Shown here piece after piece: positions 25,850 through 34,693 of a DNA stretch of 34,710 nt. The first letter of the stretch is position 1. The number at the start of each line of letters is the position of its first letter. Origin of the DNA: Novosphingobium sp. (GTDB lineage: Bacteria; Pseudomonadota; Alphaproteobacteria; Sphingomonadales; Sphingomonadaceae); contig JAGREN010000012.1 of the NCBI GenBank assembly GCA_020446505.1, positions 1 through 34,710 on the forward strand, given 5' to 3'. Both the position numbers and the translations under genes were made by a program. Below the pieces are notes generated by a model. It was not told where the DNA came from and did not search any database. It saw only the letters and a program-made list of their open reading frames with translations.

Positions 25850-27033
25850 GCGGAGCGATCCTGAGCGTCAATTCCGGGTCGTCGAGCATCAAGTTCGGAC
25901 TGTTCGACGTGGTCGACGGCCAGCCGGAATTGAGCGCGAGGGGAAAGCTCGAAAAGATCGGAATCTCGCCGAGACTCGAGATCCGGGATCGCGAAGACGC
26001 GACCATCGCCAGCCGCGAATGGGCTGGACAGTCAGACCTCACACATGAAGACCTGCTGGAGAACCTGTTCGACTGGGCGCCCGACAATCTCCCTCGCCGG
26101 GAAATTGCCGCCATCGGCCATCGGGTAGTTCACGGCGGCACGGAATTCACCCGGCCGATCCTGATCGACGACGACGCACTCGAAAAACTCGACGGGCTTT
26201 GCGCGCTGGCTCCCCTGCACCAGCCGGATAATCTCGCAGCGATCCGGGCAATGGCCAGGCTGGCTCCGGGCATGCCGCAGGTCGCCTGCTTCGACACGGC
26301 GTTTCATGCTACGATGCCTGCCGTGGCGTCCCGGATCGCACTGCCCCGCCGGTTCGCGGAACAAGGCATCCGTCGCTATGGCTTTCACGGCCTTTCCTAC
26401 GAATATGTCGCGGCGCGCCTGCATGAACTCGATCCCGAACTGGCACGCGGGCGCGTGATCGCTGCCCATCTTGGCAATGGGGCCAGCATGTGCGCGATGC
26501 TGGATGGGCGCAGCGTCGATACGACGATGGGCTTCACTGCTCTCGACGGCCTCGTGATGGGAACACGCTGCGGCACGCTCGACCCCGGCGTGGTGCTGCA
26601 TCTGGTGCAGCATGAAGGATTGTCAGCCAGCGAAGCGGAAGACCTCCTTTACCGTGAGAGCGGCCTGCTCGGCCTGTCCGCCAGTTCCAGCGACATGCGC
26701 GCGCTCCATGCCAGCGAAGACCCGCAAGCGGTCGAAGCGGTCGAAACCTTTGTATGGAGCGCCGCGCACCATGCGGCTGCCCTGTGCGCCAGCCTCGGCG
26801 GCCTCGACGCCATGGTCTTCACCGCCGGCATCGGCGAAAACGATCCGCTGATCCGTGCTGCGATTGCTGCCCGGCTCGAATGGCTGGGCGTGGTGGTCGA
26901 CGAAGCGGCGAACCAGCGCAATGCACAGGTCATCAGCGCGCCGCAGAGCAAGGTCGCAATGCTGGTGATCCCGACCGACGAGGAAAGCATGATCGCACGT
27001 CACACGCTCAGCCTTGCGAGCGCGGGGGTCTGA
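25846..27033 (+). CDS. ackA: Acetate/propionate family kinase
   Basis: Acyl-phosphate + ADP to acid + ATP; 395 aa. Seen: VNSGSSSIKF phosphate loop, GHRVVHGG, CFDTAFHATMP with the catalytic Asp, RRYGFHGLSYEYV, AAHLGNGASMCA, MGTRCGTLDPGV with the catalytic Arg, and FTAGIGENDPLIR. All signature residues are present, so it should be active. GTG start 25846 is coupled to the preceding gene by a 4-base overlap. With the phosphotransacylase it gives substrate-level ATP when respiration is limited. Only 14 bases separate its stop from that of the convergent nuclease gene; no terminator visible. Confidence 0.95.
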   Translation: MSGAILSVNSGSSSIKFGLFDVVDGQPELSARGKLEKIGISPRLEIRDREDATIASREWAGQSDLTHEDLLENLFDWAPDNLPRREIAAIGHRVVHGGTEFTRPILIDDDALEKLDGLCALAPLHQPDNLAAIRAMARLAPGMPQVACFDTAFHATMPAVASRIALPRRFAEQGIRRYGFHGLSYEYVAARLHELDPELARGRVIAAHLGNGASMCAMLDGRSVDTTMGFTALDGLVMGTRCGTLDPGVVLHLVQHEGLSASEAEDLLYRESGLLGLSASSSDMRALHASEDPQAVEAVETFVWSAAHHAAALCASLGGLDAMVFTAGIGENDPLIRAAIAARLEWLGVVVDEAANQRNAQVISAPQSKVAMLVIPTDEESMIARHTLSLASAGV

Positions 27034-27047
27034 ATGCGACTTAAATT

Positions 27048-28643
27048 CTACTTGCCTCTGGCTTGCTTGAAATCCGCATAGGAATCGAGAACGCGACGCA
27101 TTTCCTCAAGCGCTTTCTGCCGCTGGTGCTCGTCGCGGATCTTCGTGAGTCGGGTGCGCAGCGAGGAGGTGAAGTCGGCATAGGTGTTCTGCCAGTCATG
27201 CCCGGCCGCCGCGCTCAAATCTGTACGGCCGGTAGCCGTCCGCTTTGCTGGCTTGCCGGGCGCGAGCGCGTAGGTTTCGCCGATCTCGGGCAGCTTGACG
27301 GAAAGGCCCGGCGCGCGCGCCTGCAATTCGCGGCGCAGCGTTTCGAGGCTGTCGGGCTCGCCGTGCGAGAGGAACAGGCTGCTGGCGATGGGGCCGCGAT
27401 TGTCGATCCATTTCAGCAGGCCGGCCTGGTCGGCATGGGCGGAATAGCTGTCGATCCGGCGGATCTGGGCCCGCACCTCGACGTCCCGGCCCGAAATACG
27501 CACGTTCTTCGCACCATCCAGAATGACTCTGCCCAGCGTCCCCATTGCCTGAAAGCCCACGAACAGGACCGTCGAATTGCGGCGGTTGAGGTTGTGCAGC
27601 AGGTGGTGCCGGATGCGGCCGCCCTCGCACATGCCTGATGCAGCGAGAATGATCGCGCCCGTCACGGAATTGACGCGGATCGATTCCTGCACGTCCTGCA
27701 CGAAGTGGAAGGCAGGATGGGCGAAGATGTTGGCTCCACCCGTGTCTTCGAGCTTGTCCGAGTAGCTCGCGAAGACGCTGGTTATTTCCGATGCGAGCGG
27801 GGAATCGATGAAGACCGGCGTGTGGGGTATCTGGTCGTTGCGCAGCAGGTAATCGAGATCGAGCAGCAGTTCCTGCGTGCGTTCGAGCGCGAACGTCGGA
27901 ATGACGAGGTTGCCGCCTCGCGAGATTGCCGCCTGTACCTCGGCACCGAGCAGGGCGCGCCGCTGCTCCAGCGTCACCTCATCGCGCACTCTCGATCCAT
28001 ATGTGCTTTCGCAGACGACGTAGTCGAATCCGGATGGCCCATTGGGATCAGGCAGGAAAGCGTTGTGCTCGGGACCAAGGTCGCCGGAGCACATGACCCT
28101 GACGCCGCCCGCCTGCAGTTCGACCGAGGCCGAGCCGAGGACGTGCCCTGCATTCCACAGTCGCACGTTGAAGCCAGGCGCAGGCTGGAACGCGACCTCC
28201 CGGTCGATTCCCTTGCACTGCCGCCAGGCGGTGATCGCATCCTGTTCGGTGTAGACCGGTTCGAAGGCATCATCCTCCCTGCGGTCCCGGCGGCGATTGT
28301 GCCGCTCTGCCTCCGACTCCTGAATCCGTCCGGAATCCGCGAGCATGTATTGCAGCAGGTCTGCCGTCGGCTGGGTGCACCAGATCGGTCCGCGATAGCC
28401 GTGCTTGACGAGCTTGGGCAACATGCCGCTGTGATCGATATGGGCATGAGTCAGCACCACGGCATCGATTTGCTTCGGGTCGAAGGTAAAGGGTTGGGCG
28501 TTCAGCTTTTCCAGCGTGCGCGACCCCTGGAACATGCCGCAGTCGACAAGCACCGACTTTCCGCCGCAGGTGAACTGCATGCACGAACCCGTCACTGTGT
28601 GCGCGGCACCGTGAAACGTCAGCGATAGTGTGTCGTCAGCCAT
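27048..28643 (-). CDS. Metallo-beta-lactamase / beta-CASP ribonuclease
   Basis: RNA-processing nuclease of 531 aa, like the CPSF73/TTHA0252 group. Seen: metal motif THAHIDHSG (His66, His68, Asp70, His71), LWNAGHVLGSASVEL, MCSGDLG, CESTYGSR, VIPTFALERTQELL (motif A), AASGMCEGGRIRHHL (motif B region) and YSAHADQAGL (motif C). A C-terminal helical tail of about 60 residues (DWQNTYADFTSSLRTRLTK...) follows. Start: ATG 28643 has GAGGAG 11 bases upstream; a TTG at 28652 overlaps the prs stop but lies too close to the RBS. Last gene of the operon with AMP phosphorylase and PRPP synthetase; it could supply NMPs from RNA, though exo- or endonuclease mode is unknown. Confidence 0.92.
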   Translation of the reverse strand: MADDTLSLTFHGAAHTVTGSCMQFTCGGKSVLVDCGMFQGSRTLEKLNAQPFTFDPKQIDAVVLTHAHIDHSGMLPKLVKHGYRGPIWCTQPTADLLQYMLADSGRIQESEAERHNRRRDRREDDAFEPVYTEQDAITAWRQCKGIDREVAFQPAPGFNVRLWNAGHVLGSASVELQAGGVRVMCSGDLGPEHNAFLPDPNGPSGFDYVVCESTYGSRVRDEVTLEQRRALLGAEVQAAISRGGNLVIPTFALERTQELLLDLDYLLRNDQIPHTPVFIDSPLASEITSVFASYSDKLEDTGGANIFAHPAFHFVQDVQESIRVNSVTGAIILAASGMCEGGRIRHHLLHNLNRRNSTVLFVGFQAMGTLGRVILDGAKNVRISGRDVEVRAQIRRIDSYSAHADQAGLLKWIDNRGPIASSLFLSHGEPDSLETLRRELQARAPGLSVKLPEIGETYALAPGKPAKRTATGRTDLSAAAGHDWQNTYADFTSSLRTRLTKIRDEHQRQKALEEMRRVLDSYADFKQARGK

Positions 28644-28648
28644 TTCGG

Positions 28649-29542
28649 TCAATGCTCCTCAAGCCAGCCATGCGCCCTGATCCGGTCTGCCAGCAAGCCG
28701 GAAAGCACAATTTCGGCAACCGGTCCTGGCACGCTGTCGGTAGCGCGGACCTTGTCTATGCCAGCCCGTTCGAGAGCCGCGAGATCTTCGGTGCTGGCAA
28801 GGCAATGCGTGGCAAGAGCGGAAACCGATGCTGCGCCTGCCTCGTGCAGCAAACGTGCAGCACCGGCCAGCGTCGCTCCGCTGGAAATGACATCGTCGAC
28901 CAGTACGACGGGACGGCCCGCCACCTTGCCGATACCGTCGATGGAAATCGCCACCTGCCGATCGCCGCTTCGCTGCTTGGTGCCGACCAGCACTTCATAT
29001 CCGAACGGCTGCGCGATCGCTTCGACCCACTGGCGCGATTCCGCATCGGGCCCGACGAGGACCGGATTGGCGAGTCCGGCGAGCGCGTCCGACAGGACCG
29101 GGGCCGCCGTGATGCTGATCGCTTCGGTTCCCGGCATCGCTTCCGCCAGAGAGTGTATGCGGTGCAGGTGCGGGTCGACGGTCAGCACCGCTTCGAAGTG
29201 ATCGGCCAGCAGCTTGCCCACCACCCGCTGACTCACTGCCTGACCGGGCTCGAAGGCCATGTCCTGCCGCATGTAGCAAAGGTAGGGCGCGACCAGCAGC
29301 ACGCGATGCGCTCCGTTCTCTCGCAGGGCGGACGCCGCCAGCAGCAGTTCGACCAGCTTGGCGTTGGGGTCATCGAGCGACCGGTAAAGGATGGCAGTCC
29401 GCGAAGGCCTGTCCACTCGCACGACGCTTTCGCCATCGGGAAAGCGGTGGACACCTACTTCCGCGAACGGGATCGAAAGCGCCTGCGCCAGTCGCCGCGC
29501 CGGTCCGCAGCTTTCCGGAAATCCATGAAGCGAAGCTGCCAT
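28649..29542 (-). CDS. Ribose-phosphate pyrophosphokinase family, archaeal-like short form
   Basis: PRPP synthetase fold, 297 aa (close to archaeal enzymes; classical bacterial forms have about 315). Seen: RFPDGE (33-38), PYLCYMRQD, TVDPHLHRIHSL (Asp123, His125), GPDAESRQWVEAIA, the catalytic loop KQRSGDRQV (Lys189, Arg191) and PRPP loop VVLVDDVISSGATL. All catalytic motifs are kept. Normal reaction: ribose 5-phosphate + ATP to PRPP + AMP, reversible. Start ATG 29542 overlaps the AMP phosphorylase stop by one base (TGATG). A housekeeping prs is expected elsewhere, so this copy is probably dedicated to the low-oxygen module. Confidence 0.92.
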   Translation of the reverse strand: MAASLHGFPESCGPARRLAQALSIPFAEVGVHRFPDGESVVRVDRPSRTAILYRSLDDPNAKLVELLLAASALRENGAHRVLLVAPYLCYMRQDMAFEPGQAVSQRVVGKLLADHFEAVLTVDPHLHRIHSLAEAMPGTEAISITAAPVLSDALAGLANPVLVGPDAESRQWVEAIAQPFGYEVLVGTKQRSGDRQVAISIDGIGKVAGRPVVLVDDVISSGATLAGAARLLHEAGAASVSALATHCLASTEDLAALERAGIDKVRATDSVPGPVAEIVLSGLLADRIRAHGWLEEH

Positions 29543-31026
29543 CAGGCGATCTCGTATCCGGCGTTCTCCTCAGCCAGATCGCGAGCGAAACCGAGCCCCG
29601 TCTCCGAATTGGCATGGATGCGGTAGAGCGCCTCTCCCGGCCTGACAGCCTCTCCGACCTTGTGGAGCAGGTCGAGCCCGGCCCCCTTGTCCATCGGCGC
29701 TCCGGCAATGCGTGCGATACGCGAGATGCGCTCGCAATCGATAGCCACGACACGGCCAGCTTTCCTCGCGCCGATCTCGGCCTTGTAGACACCCGGCGTG
29801 AGCTTCTGCTCGTTGCGGCCCTGTGCCTCGATCAGCCTTTCCATCGCGGCCAGAGCCGCGCCAGAAGCAAGCAGCTCAAGTGCGCGCGCATAGCCCCTGC
29901 CACCTTCGATCGCCGGATCGAAATCGAGCATGTGCCCGGCAAGAGCGACTGCATGATCGCGCAGGTCATCGGGAGCGTCGGGCTCGTTGCGCAGCACGGC
30001 CATGACATCGCGCGCTTCGAGCACTGGCCCGACCCCCCTGCCGACAGGCTGCGAGCCATCGGAAAAGACGATCACGGTCTCAAGGCCGAGATGCCGGGCG
30101 ACATATTCGAACAGCTTGCGCAAGCGCACCGCTTCACTTTGCGAACGGACCTTGGCCGTTGGGCCGACAGGAATATCGAGCACCAGATGGGTCGAGCCTG
30201 CCGCAATCTTCTTGGACAGGATCGAGGCGACCATCTGCTCGTGATCGTCGAGCCGCAGCGGGCGCTCCACCGAAATAAGCACGTCGTCAGCCGGAGACAG
30301 GTCGACCCTGCCGCCCCAGGCGAGCACCGCGTGTTCCTTCGCGACGATTGCCTTCATCTGCTCTTCGCTGAGATCGACATTGGCGAGCACTTCCATCGTG
30401 TCCGCCGTCCCGGAAGGCGAGGTGATCGCGCGCGACGAGGTCTTGGGGCAGAGCAGCCCGTGCGCGGCAACGATAGGCACCACGATCATCGAAGTCCGGT
30501 TGCCGGGAATCCCGCCGATGCAATGCTTGTCCACCACCAGCGGCGAATCCCAGTGCAGCCGGTTGCCGACGTCGATCATGGCTCTGGTGAGAGCCAGCGT
30601 TTCGGGCGTCGTCATGAAGCCGGCGCAGGCGACGAGGTAGGCGCCGATCTCCATCGGGGAATAGAGGTGGCAGGCAATGTCGCGGACGATCGCGCTAACC
30701 TCGCTCTCGCTCAAGGCGTCGCCGCCAATCTTGCGCCGCACGAAGTCAAGGCTGGCCGGCGGACGCGCCTGCTCGATGCAGACCTCCGTGCCTTCTGCAA
30801 GGCACAGCCTTGCGAAGGCCTGCTCTCCCAGCCCGATCTCGTCGGGGCCGATTATCGATTCGTCGTCTACGAGCGCCAGCGTCGCGAGGATCTCGCCGTC
30901 TTGGCAGAATATCCTGATCTTGCGCAGCGCCTGGAACTGCTCGGCCGAATAGCCCGAGCCATTGCGAAGGACGAACGCGGTGTTTTCCGGATAGGTGTCG
31001 ATCGGTATGCGCCGGATCTTCAACAT
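29542..31026 (-). CDS. AMP phosphorylase / thymidine phosphorylase family (archaeal-type)
   Basis: Nucleotide phosphorylase of 494 aa. Seen: an N-terminal domain of about 85 residues that normal bacterial DeoA lacks, then DKHCIGGIPGNRTSMIVVPIVAAHGLLCPKTSSRAITSPSGTAD (split motif at about 166-209), GGRVDLSPADDVLISVERPL, GPTAKVRS and a C-terminal barrel (TPGVYKAEIGARKAGRVVAID). The GNRT and TSSRAITSPSGTADT motifs follow archaeal AMP phosphorylase, which makes ribose 1,5-bisphosphate and base from NMP + Pi. Nucleoside activity cannot be excluded. ATG 31026 follows GGAGGGAG at 11 bases; TTG 31053 is the alternative. First gene of the operon; an Fnr-like box lies about 85 bases upstream. Confidence 0.9.
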   Translation of the reverse strand: MLKIRRIPIDTYPENTAFVLRNGSGYSAEQFQALRKIRIFCQDGEILATLALVDDESIIGPDEIGLGEQAFARLCLAEGTEVCIEQARPPASLDFVRRKIGGDALSESEVSAIVRDIACHLYSPMEIGAYLVACAGFMTTPETLALTRAMIDVGNRLHWDSPLVVDKHCIGGIPGNRTSMIVVPIVAAHGLLCPKTSSRAITSPSGTADTMEVLANVDLSEEQMKAIVAKEHAVLAWGGRVDLSPADDVLISVERPLRLDDHEQMVASILSKKIAAGSTHLVLDIPVGPTAKVRSQSEAVRLRKLFEYVARHLGLETVIVFSDGSQPVGRGVGPVLEARDVMAVLRNEPDAPDDLRDHAVALAGHMLDFDPAIEGGRGYARALELLASGAALAAMERLIEAQGRNEQKLTPGVYKAEIGARKAGRVVAIDCERISRIARIAGAPMDKGAGLDLLHKVGEAVRPGEALYRIHANSETGLGFARDLAEENAGYEIA

Positions 31027-31109
31027 CGCGCCATCATCTCCCTCCAGCGCCAATGACTAGGTCTCGCCCGGTCAGTTGTCACGATATTTGCCGCTGGATG
31101 GTACGCGCA

Positions 31110-31123
31110 TTGACACAGGTCTA
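31110..31123. promoter_or_regulatory. Weak Fnr-like box between AMP phosphorylase and ABC-exporter genes
   Basis: TTGACACAGGTCTA resembles TTGAC-N4-GTCAA with one mismatch in the right half. It lies 84 bases from the AMP phosphorylase ATG and 81 from the ATG at 31204, i.e. central in the divergent 177-base region. Suggestive only. Confidence 0.35.
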
Positions 31124-31203
31124 ATGCGATCCCTTCATGCCCACGTTGCCATCGCCCTGCGTAACCGTCATGAACGGTCCGGACATTGCCGCGGGTAAAT
31201 CCG

Positions 31204-32208
31204 ATGAGGGGGCGCAACGGCTTGCGAATGAAATTACCGCAGTTTTCGGTCGGAACGAGCCGTCTCGCGGGGCTGATTGCCTGCGCTCTTGTCGCGCAGT
31301 TCGTTACTGGCTGCTCTGGCAGCGACAAGGAGCGCACGCATACGGGCTATGTCGAAGCGGAATGGGTCTACGTCGCCGCGCCCCGCTCGGGCTGGGTGGT
31401 GTCCCGGCCTGCCGAGGAAGGCCGGAAGGTGAAGGCGGGCGACCTGCTGTTCACGCTCGACGATCAGTCACAACAGGCTGCAACGGCTGAAGCGGGCAGC
31501 CGGGTCGAACAGGCGCAGGCGCAGGCACGCGACATTGCGACTGGCGCGCGGGAACCGGAGATCAAGGCGCTGGAGGCACAGCTCGCCCAGGCCCGCGCCG
31601 CGCTGAATCTGGCAAGCGTCCAGCGCGACCGGATCGTGGCTCTGGCAGCAAAGGGCTTCGCCTCGCGGCAGCAGCGCGACGAGGCCAATGCCGCCTGGCG
31701 CACCGCGCAGGCCCAGGTGAAGGCCGCCGAGGAGCAGATTGCGGTCGCGCGGCAGGCAGGCCGCCCTGCCGCCCGCGACGCCGCACAGGCCGCCGCTGCT
31801 GCCGCGCGCGCCGGCAACGCGTCGGCGCAATACGAACTGGACCAGCGCGCGATCCGCGCGAGCACCGATGGCGAGGTCAGCGAGACTTTCCTCAACCCCG
31901 GCGAATACGCCAATGCAGGCAGTGCGGTGCTGGCGCTGCTTCCTGACGACGGCCTGCGCGTTCATCTGTTCGTGACTCAGGAAGAGCTTCCGGCCTACCG
32001 CCCCGGCGTGAAGTTGCAGGTCAAGGCCGACGGTCTTGCCAATCCGGTCCCTGCCGAGGTCGTGTTCGTGGCGAGCGAAGCGGAGTTCACGCCGCCAGTC
32101 ATCTACTCGCGCGACTCCCGCAAGAAGCTCGTGTTCCTGGTCAAGGCCCGAATCCCGGCCAAGGCGGGGCTGAGGCCCGGACTGCCGGTCGACGTCACCG
32201 GGCCATGA
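31204..32208 (+). CDS. HlyD-family membrane fusion lipoprotein
   Basis: Periplasmic adaptor of an ABC exporter, 334 aa. Seen: an N-terminal helix LAGLIACALVAQFVTGC with a lipobox (VTGC, Cys37), suggesting a lipid anchor, then a lipoyl half-motif (VYVAAPRSGWVVSRPAEEGRKVKAGDLLFTLDD), a long Ala/Gln/Glu coiled coil (about 90-215), the second lipoyl half (AIRASTDGEVSETFLNPGEYANAGSAVLALLP) and beta-barrel. Start: ATG 31204 or ATG 31228; both leave the signal intact, and neither has a strong RBS. Coupled to the ATPase gene by ATGA. YbhG-like by architecture. Confidence 0.9.
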   Translation: MRGRNGLRMKLPQFSVGTSRLAGLIACALVAQFVTGCSGSDKERTHTGYVEAEWVYVAAPRSGWVVSRPAEEGRKVKAGDLLFTLDDQSQQAATAEAGSRVEQAQAQARDIATGAREPEIKALEAQLAQARAALNLASVQRDRIVALAAKGFASRQQRDEANAAWRTAQAQVKAAEEQIAVARQAGRPAARDAAQAAAAAARAGNASAQYELDQRAIRASTDGEVSETFLNPGEYANAGSAVLALLPDDGLRVHLFVTQEELPAYRPGVKLQVKADGLANPVPAEVVFVASEAEFTPPVIYSRDSRKKLVFLVKARIPAKAGLRPGLPVDVTGP

Positions 32209-33137
32209 GCGAACTTGCCATCGACGTCACGGGCCTGCGCAAGACTTTCGGCAGCAAGGTCGCCGTCGAGAACCTCGACCTGCAACTGCCGCGCGGTGAG
32301 GTCTGGGGCTTTGTCGGGCCGAACGGGTCCGGCAAGACCACGACCATCCGGATGATCTGCGGCCTGCTCAAGCCGACCGAGGGCGAAGGGCAGTGCCTTG
32401 GCTTCGACTTCCGCACCGAGGCCGGCAAAATCAAGCGCGAAGTCGGTTACATGACCCAGAAGTTTTCATTCTGGACCGACCTGACCATTCGCGAAAACCT
32501 CGAATTCGTGGCCCGGCTCTACCTGATGGACGACATTGCCGGAACGGTTGACCGCACGCTCGACGGACTTGGGCTCACGGATCGCCAGCACCAGCTTGCA
32601 GGGGCGCTGTCGGGCGGCTGGCAGCAGCGCCTCGCGCTTGCCGCAGTGACAATGCACCAGCCGCAACTGCTCCTGCTCGACGAGCCGACCGCAGGCGTCG
32701 ATCCACAGGCACGGCGCGATTTCTGGGACCAGATCCGGCAGATTTCCGGCAAGGGCGGTGTCACGGTGCTCGTCTCGACCCATTACATGGACGAGGCCGA
32801 ACGCTGCGACCAGATCGCCTACCTCGCCAATGGCAGGCTGGTCGTCAAAGGCTCGGTTCACGACATCATCGCGCAATCGAACCTCGTGACCTTCCGCGCA
32901 GAAGGTGACGACCTGCGATCCCTGTCGGCCTGGCTGGAACACCGACCCGGCGTCGAGCACATCACGCATTTCGGCGCGGCCCTGCTCGTCAGCGGCACCG
33001 ACCGGGCCTTGATCGAAAAGACCATCGGCGAAGGCGAGGCCGCCGGATTTCGCTGGCAGGAGGTCCGCCCGAGCCTTGAGGATGCCTTCATCGCATTGGC
33101 CGGACAGGCCGGGCGCGACCAGCGGTGGCAGGCATGA
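32205..33137 (+). CDS. ABC transporter ATP-binding protein
   Basis: Cytosolic ATPase of 310 aa. Seen: Walker A GPNGSGKTT, Q-loop YMTQKFSFWTDLT, signature LSGGWQQRLALA, Walker B LLLLDEPTAGVD, and H-loop VLVSTHYMDEAERCD. The C-terminal 80 residues (FRAEGDDLRSLSAWLEHRPGVEHI) resemble the tail of CcmA/YbhF-type export ATPases. One nucleotide-binding domain only, so it must act as a dimer, while E. coli YbhF has two. Overlaps neighbours by 4 bases on both sides. Confidence 0.95.
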   Translation: MSELAIDVTGLRKTFGSKVAVENLDLQLPRGEVWGFVGPNGSGKTTTIRMICGLLKPTEGEGQCLGFDFRTEAGKIKREVGYMTQKFSFWTDLTIRENLEFVARLYLMDDIAGTVDRTLDGLGLTDRQHQLAGALSGGWQQRLALAAVTMHQPQLLLLDEPTAGVDPQARRDFWDQIRQISGKGGVTVLVSTHYMDEAERCDQIAYLANGRLVVKGSVHDIIAQSNLVTFRAEGDDLRSLSAWLEHRPGVEHITHFGAALLVSGTDRALIEKTIGEGEAAGFRWQEVRPSLEDAFIALAGQAGRDQRWQA

Positions 33138-34270
33138 CCCCGTCGGCCTCATTGCGGCGAATCGGGGCCATCTTCCTCAAGGAATTGACGCAGATGCGCC
33201 GCGACCGGCTGACCTTCGCGATCATGGTCGCGGTCCCGGTCATGCAATTGCTGCTGTTCGGCTACGCGATCAACACCGACCCCAAGCAACTGCCCACCGC
33301 CGTCCATGCCGAAGAAAGCACGCCGATCGTGCGCAGCGTTCTGCACGGACTTGAGAACAGCGGCTATTTCAGGCTGGTTCGGGAAGTTGCGGACCCGAGG
33401 GAGAGCGAACAGCTGCTCGCCAGCGGCGAAGTGACCTTCGTCGTCTCGATCCCCGCCAATTTCACGGCCGATCTGGTCGCTGGCAGGCGGCCCGAATTGC
33501 TGATCGAAGCCGACGCGTCCGATCCGGTGGCCGCTTCGCGCGCGCTCGGGCAGGCGCAGGCGATCGTCTCGAATGCGCTGCGCAACGACTTCAAAGGACC
33601 GCTCGCCCGCCTGAAGCCGGGGCGCGAGCCATACAATCTGGTCATTCACCCGCGCTACAATCCGGAAGGAATCACCCAGTACAACATCGTGCCGGGCCTG
33701 CTCGGCGTGATTCTCACCATGACGCTGGTGATGATTACCGCCATCGCCATGACCCGCGAGGCCGAGCGCGGAACCATGGAAAACCTGCTCGCCCTGCCGG
33801 CGCGCCCCGCCGAAGTGATGATCGGTAAGATCTCGCCCTATCTTGTCGTCGCGATCATCCAGACCTTGCTGATCCTTGCCGCAGCGCGCCTGCTCTTCGA
33901 CGTGCCGTTTGCAGGCAATCTGGCGATTCTCGCGCTGGGTCTTGCGATCTTCGCCGTCGCGAATCTCGCTCTCGGCTTCACTTTCTCCACCATCGCGCGA
34001 TCGCAGATGCAGGCGATGCAGATGACGTTCTTCTTCTTCCTGCCTTCGATCCTCCTGTCAGGCTTCATGTTCCCGTTTCGCGGAATGCCCGGTTGGGCTC
34101 AGGCAATCGGGGAAGTCCTGCCGCTGACGCATTTCCTCAGGATCGTCCGCGGCGTAATGCTGAAGGACGCAAGTTTCACCGATCTGCGCTGGTCGCTCGC
34201 GACAATGCTGCTGTTCACTGTGATCGTCACCAGCGTGGCGCTGTCCCGCTATCGTCGGACGATGGATTGA
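33134..34270 (+). CDS. ABC-2 type transporter permease
   Basis: Inner-membrane permease of 378 aa (YbhS/YhhJ-like). Seen: one N-terminal helix (TFAIMVAVPVMQLLLFGYAI), a periplasmic domain of about 130 residues, then five helices (IVPGLLGVILTMTLVMIT, YLVVAIIQTLLILAAARLL, LAILALGLAIFAVANLALGF, FFFFLPSILLSGFMFPF, MLLFTVIVTSVALS). MTREAERGTMENLLALP and the PSILLSGFMFPFRGMP stretch are typical of ABC-2 exporters. ATG 33134 overlaps the ATPase stop (ATGA); GTG 33125 is an alternative. A YbhR-like second permease does not follow, so the transporter is probably a homodimer. Substrate unknown. Confidence 0.93.
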   Translation: MTPSASLRRIGAIFLKELTQMRRDRLTFAIMVAVPVMQLLLFGYAINTDPKQLPTAVHAEESTPIVRSVLHGLENSGYFRLVREVADPRESEQLLASGEVTFVVSIPANFTADLVAGRRPELLIEADASDPVAASRALGQAQAIVSNALRNDFKGPLARLKPGREPYNLVIHPRYNPEGITQYNIVPGLLGVILTMTLVMITAIAMTREAERGTMENLLALPARPAEVMIGKISPYLVVAIIQTLLILAAARLLFDVPFAGNLAILALGLAIFAVANLALGFTFSTIARSQMQAMQMTFFFFLPSILLSGFMFPFRGMPGWAQAIGEVLPLTHFLRIVRGVMLKDASFTDLRWSLATMLLFTVIVTSVALSRYRRTMD

Positions 34271-34389
34271 CCGGAAAATTCAGCGGAGGTGGCGACCTGG
34301 ATGCCCCGCGAGGAAAGGAAGGCCGAGATAGCGCCAATCCATAAGTGATTGATTATTGCGGCCTAACTTTAGAACATGGATGCCTCGCA

Positions 34390-34537
34390 TGTCACATGAA
34401 AATGTTACAGTGTGACACGCGGATCAGAGGTCGCGCATCCGACATGACCAGTACGCCACATCTTGTCAGCCAATTGAAGCTTTTGAATTTCCTAACATTA
34501 TGGCGGGCTCGGAACAGTGAATTGTAACATTGTGACG
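34390..34537. promoter_or_regulatory. Cluster of TGTnACA motifs
   Basis: TGTCACA (34390), TGTTACA (34403), TGTGACA (34411), TGTAACA (34523) and TGTGACG (34531) lie in the AT-rich tail. Two composite units, TGTTACAGTGTGACA and TGTAACATTGTGACG, share an 8-base internal period and lie 120 bases apart. TGTnACA is itself palindromic. They look like binding sites of one regulator; its identity is unknown to me. Confidence 0.4.
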
Positions 34538-34693
34538 TTCCTTATCCGAATGATTGCCGCATGACCTCGGTCGGTCCTGCTTGACGACCGTAATTCTGGG
34601 TCCATCGCCCGAAAGCGCCCTTCCGGACACGACGACGTTTCAGACATCAGGCAAGCTCATCTGCAATGTCAGCTATGCGCCCTAATGCACGAA

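Noticed and set aside
29614..31056. Plus-strand open frame of 480 codons opposite the AMP phosphorylase
   Set aside because: Antisense shadow; the minus strand has the conserved phosphorylase motifs.
34345..34527. Small plus-strand frame of 60 codons in the right tail
   Set aside because: No RBS, GTG start, AT-rich regulatory-looking sequence and no motif.
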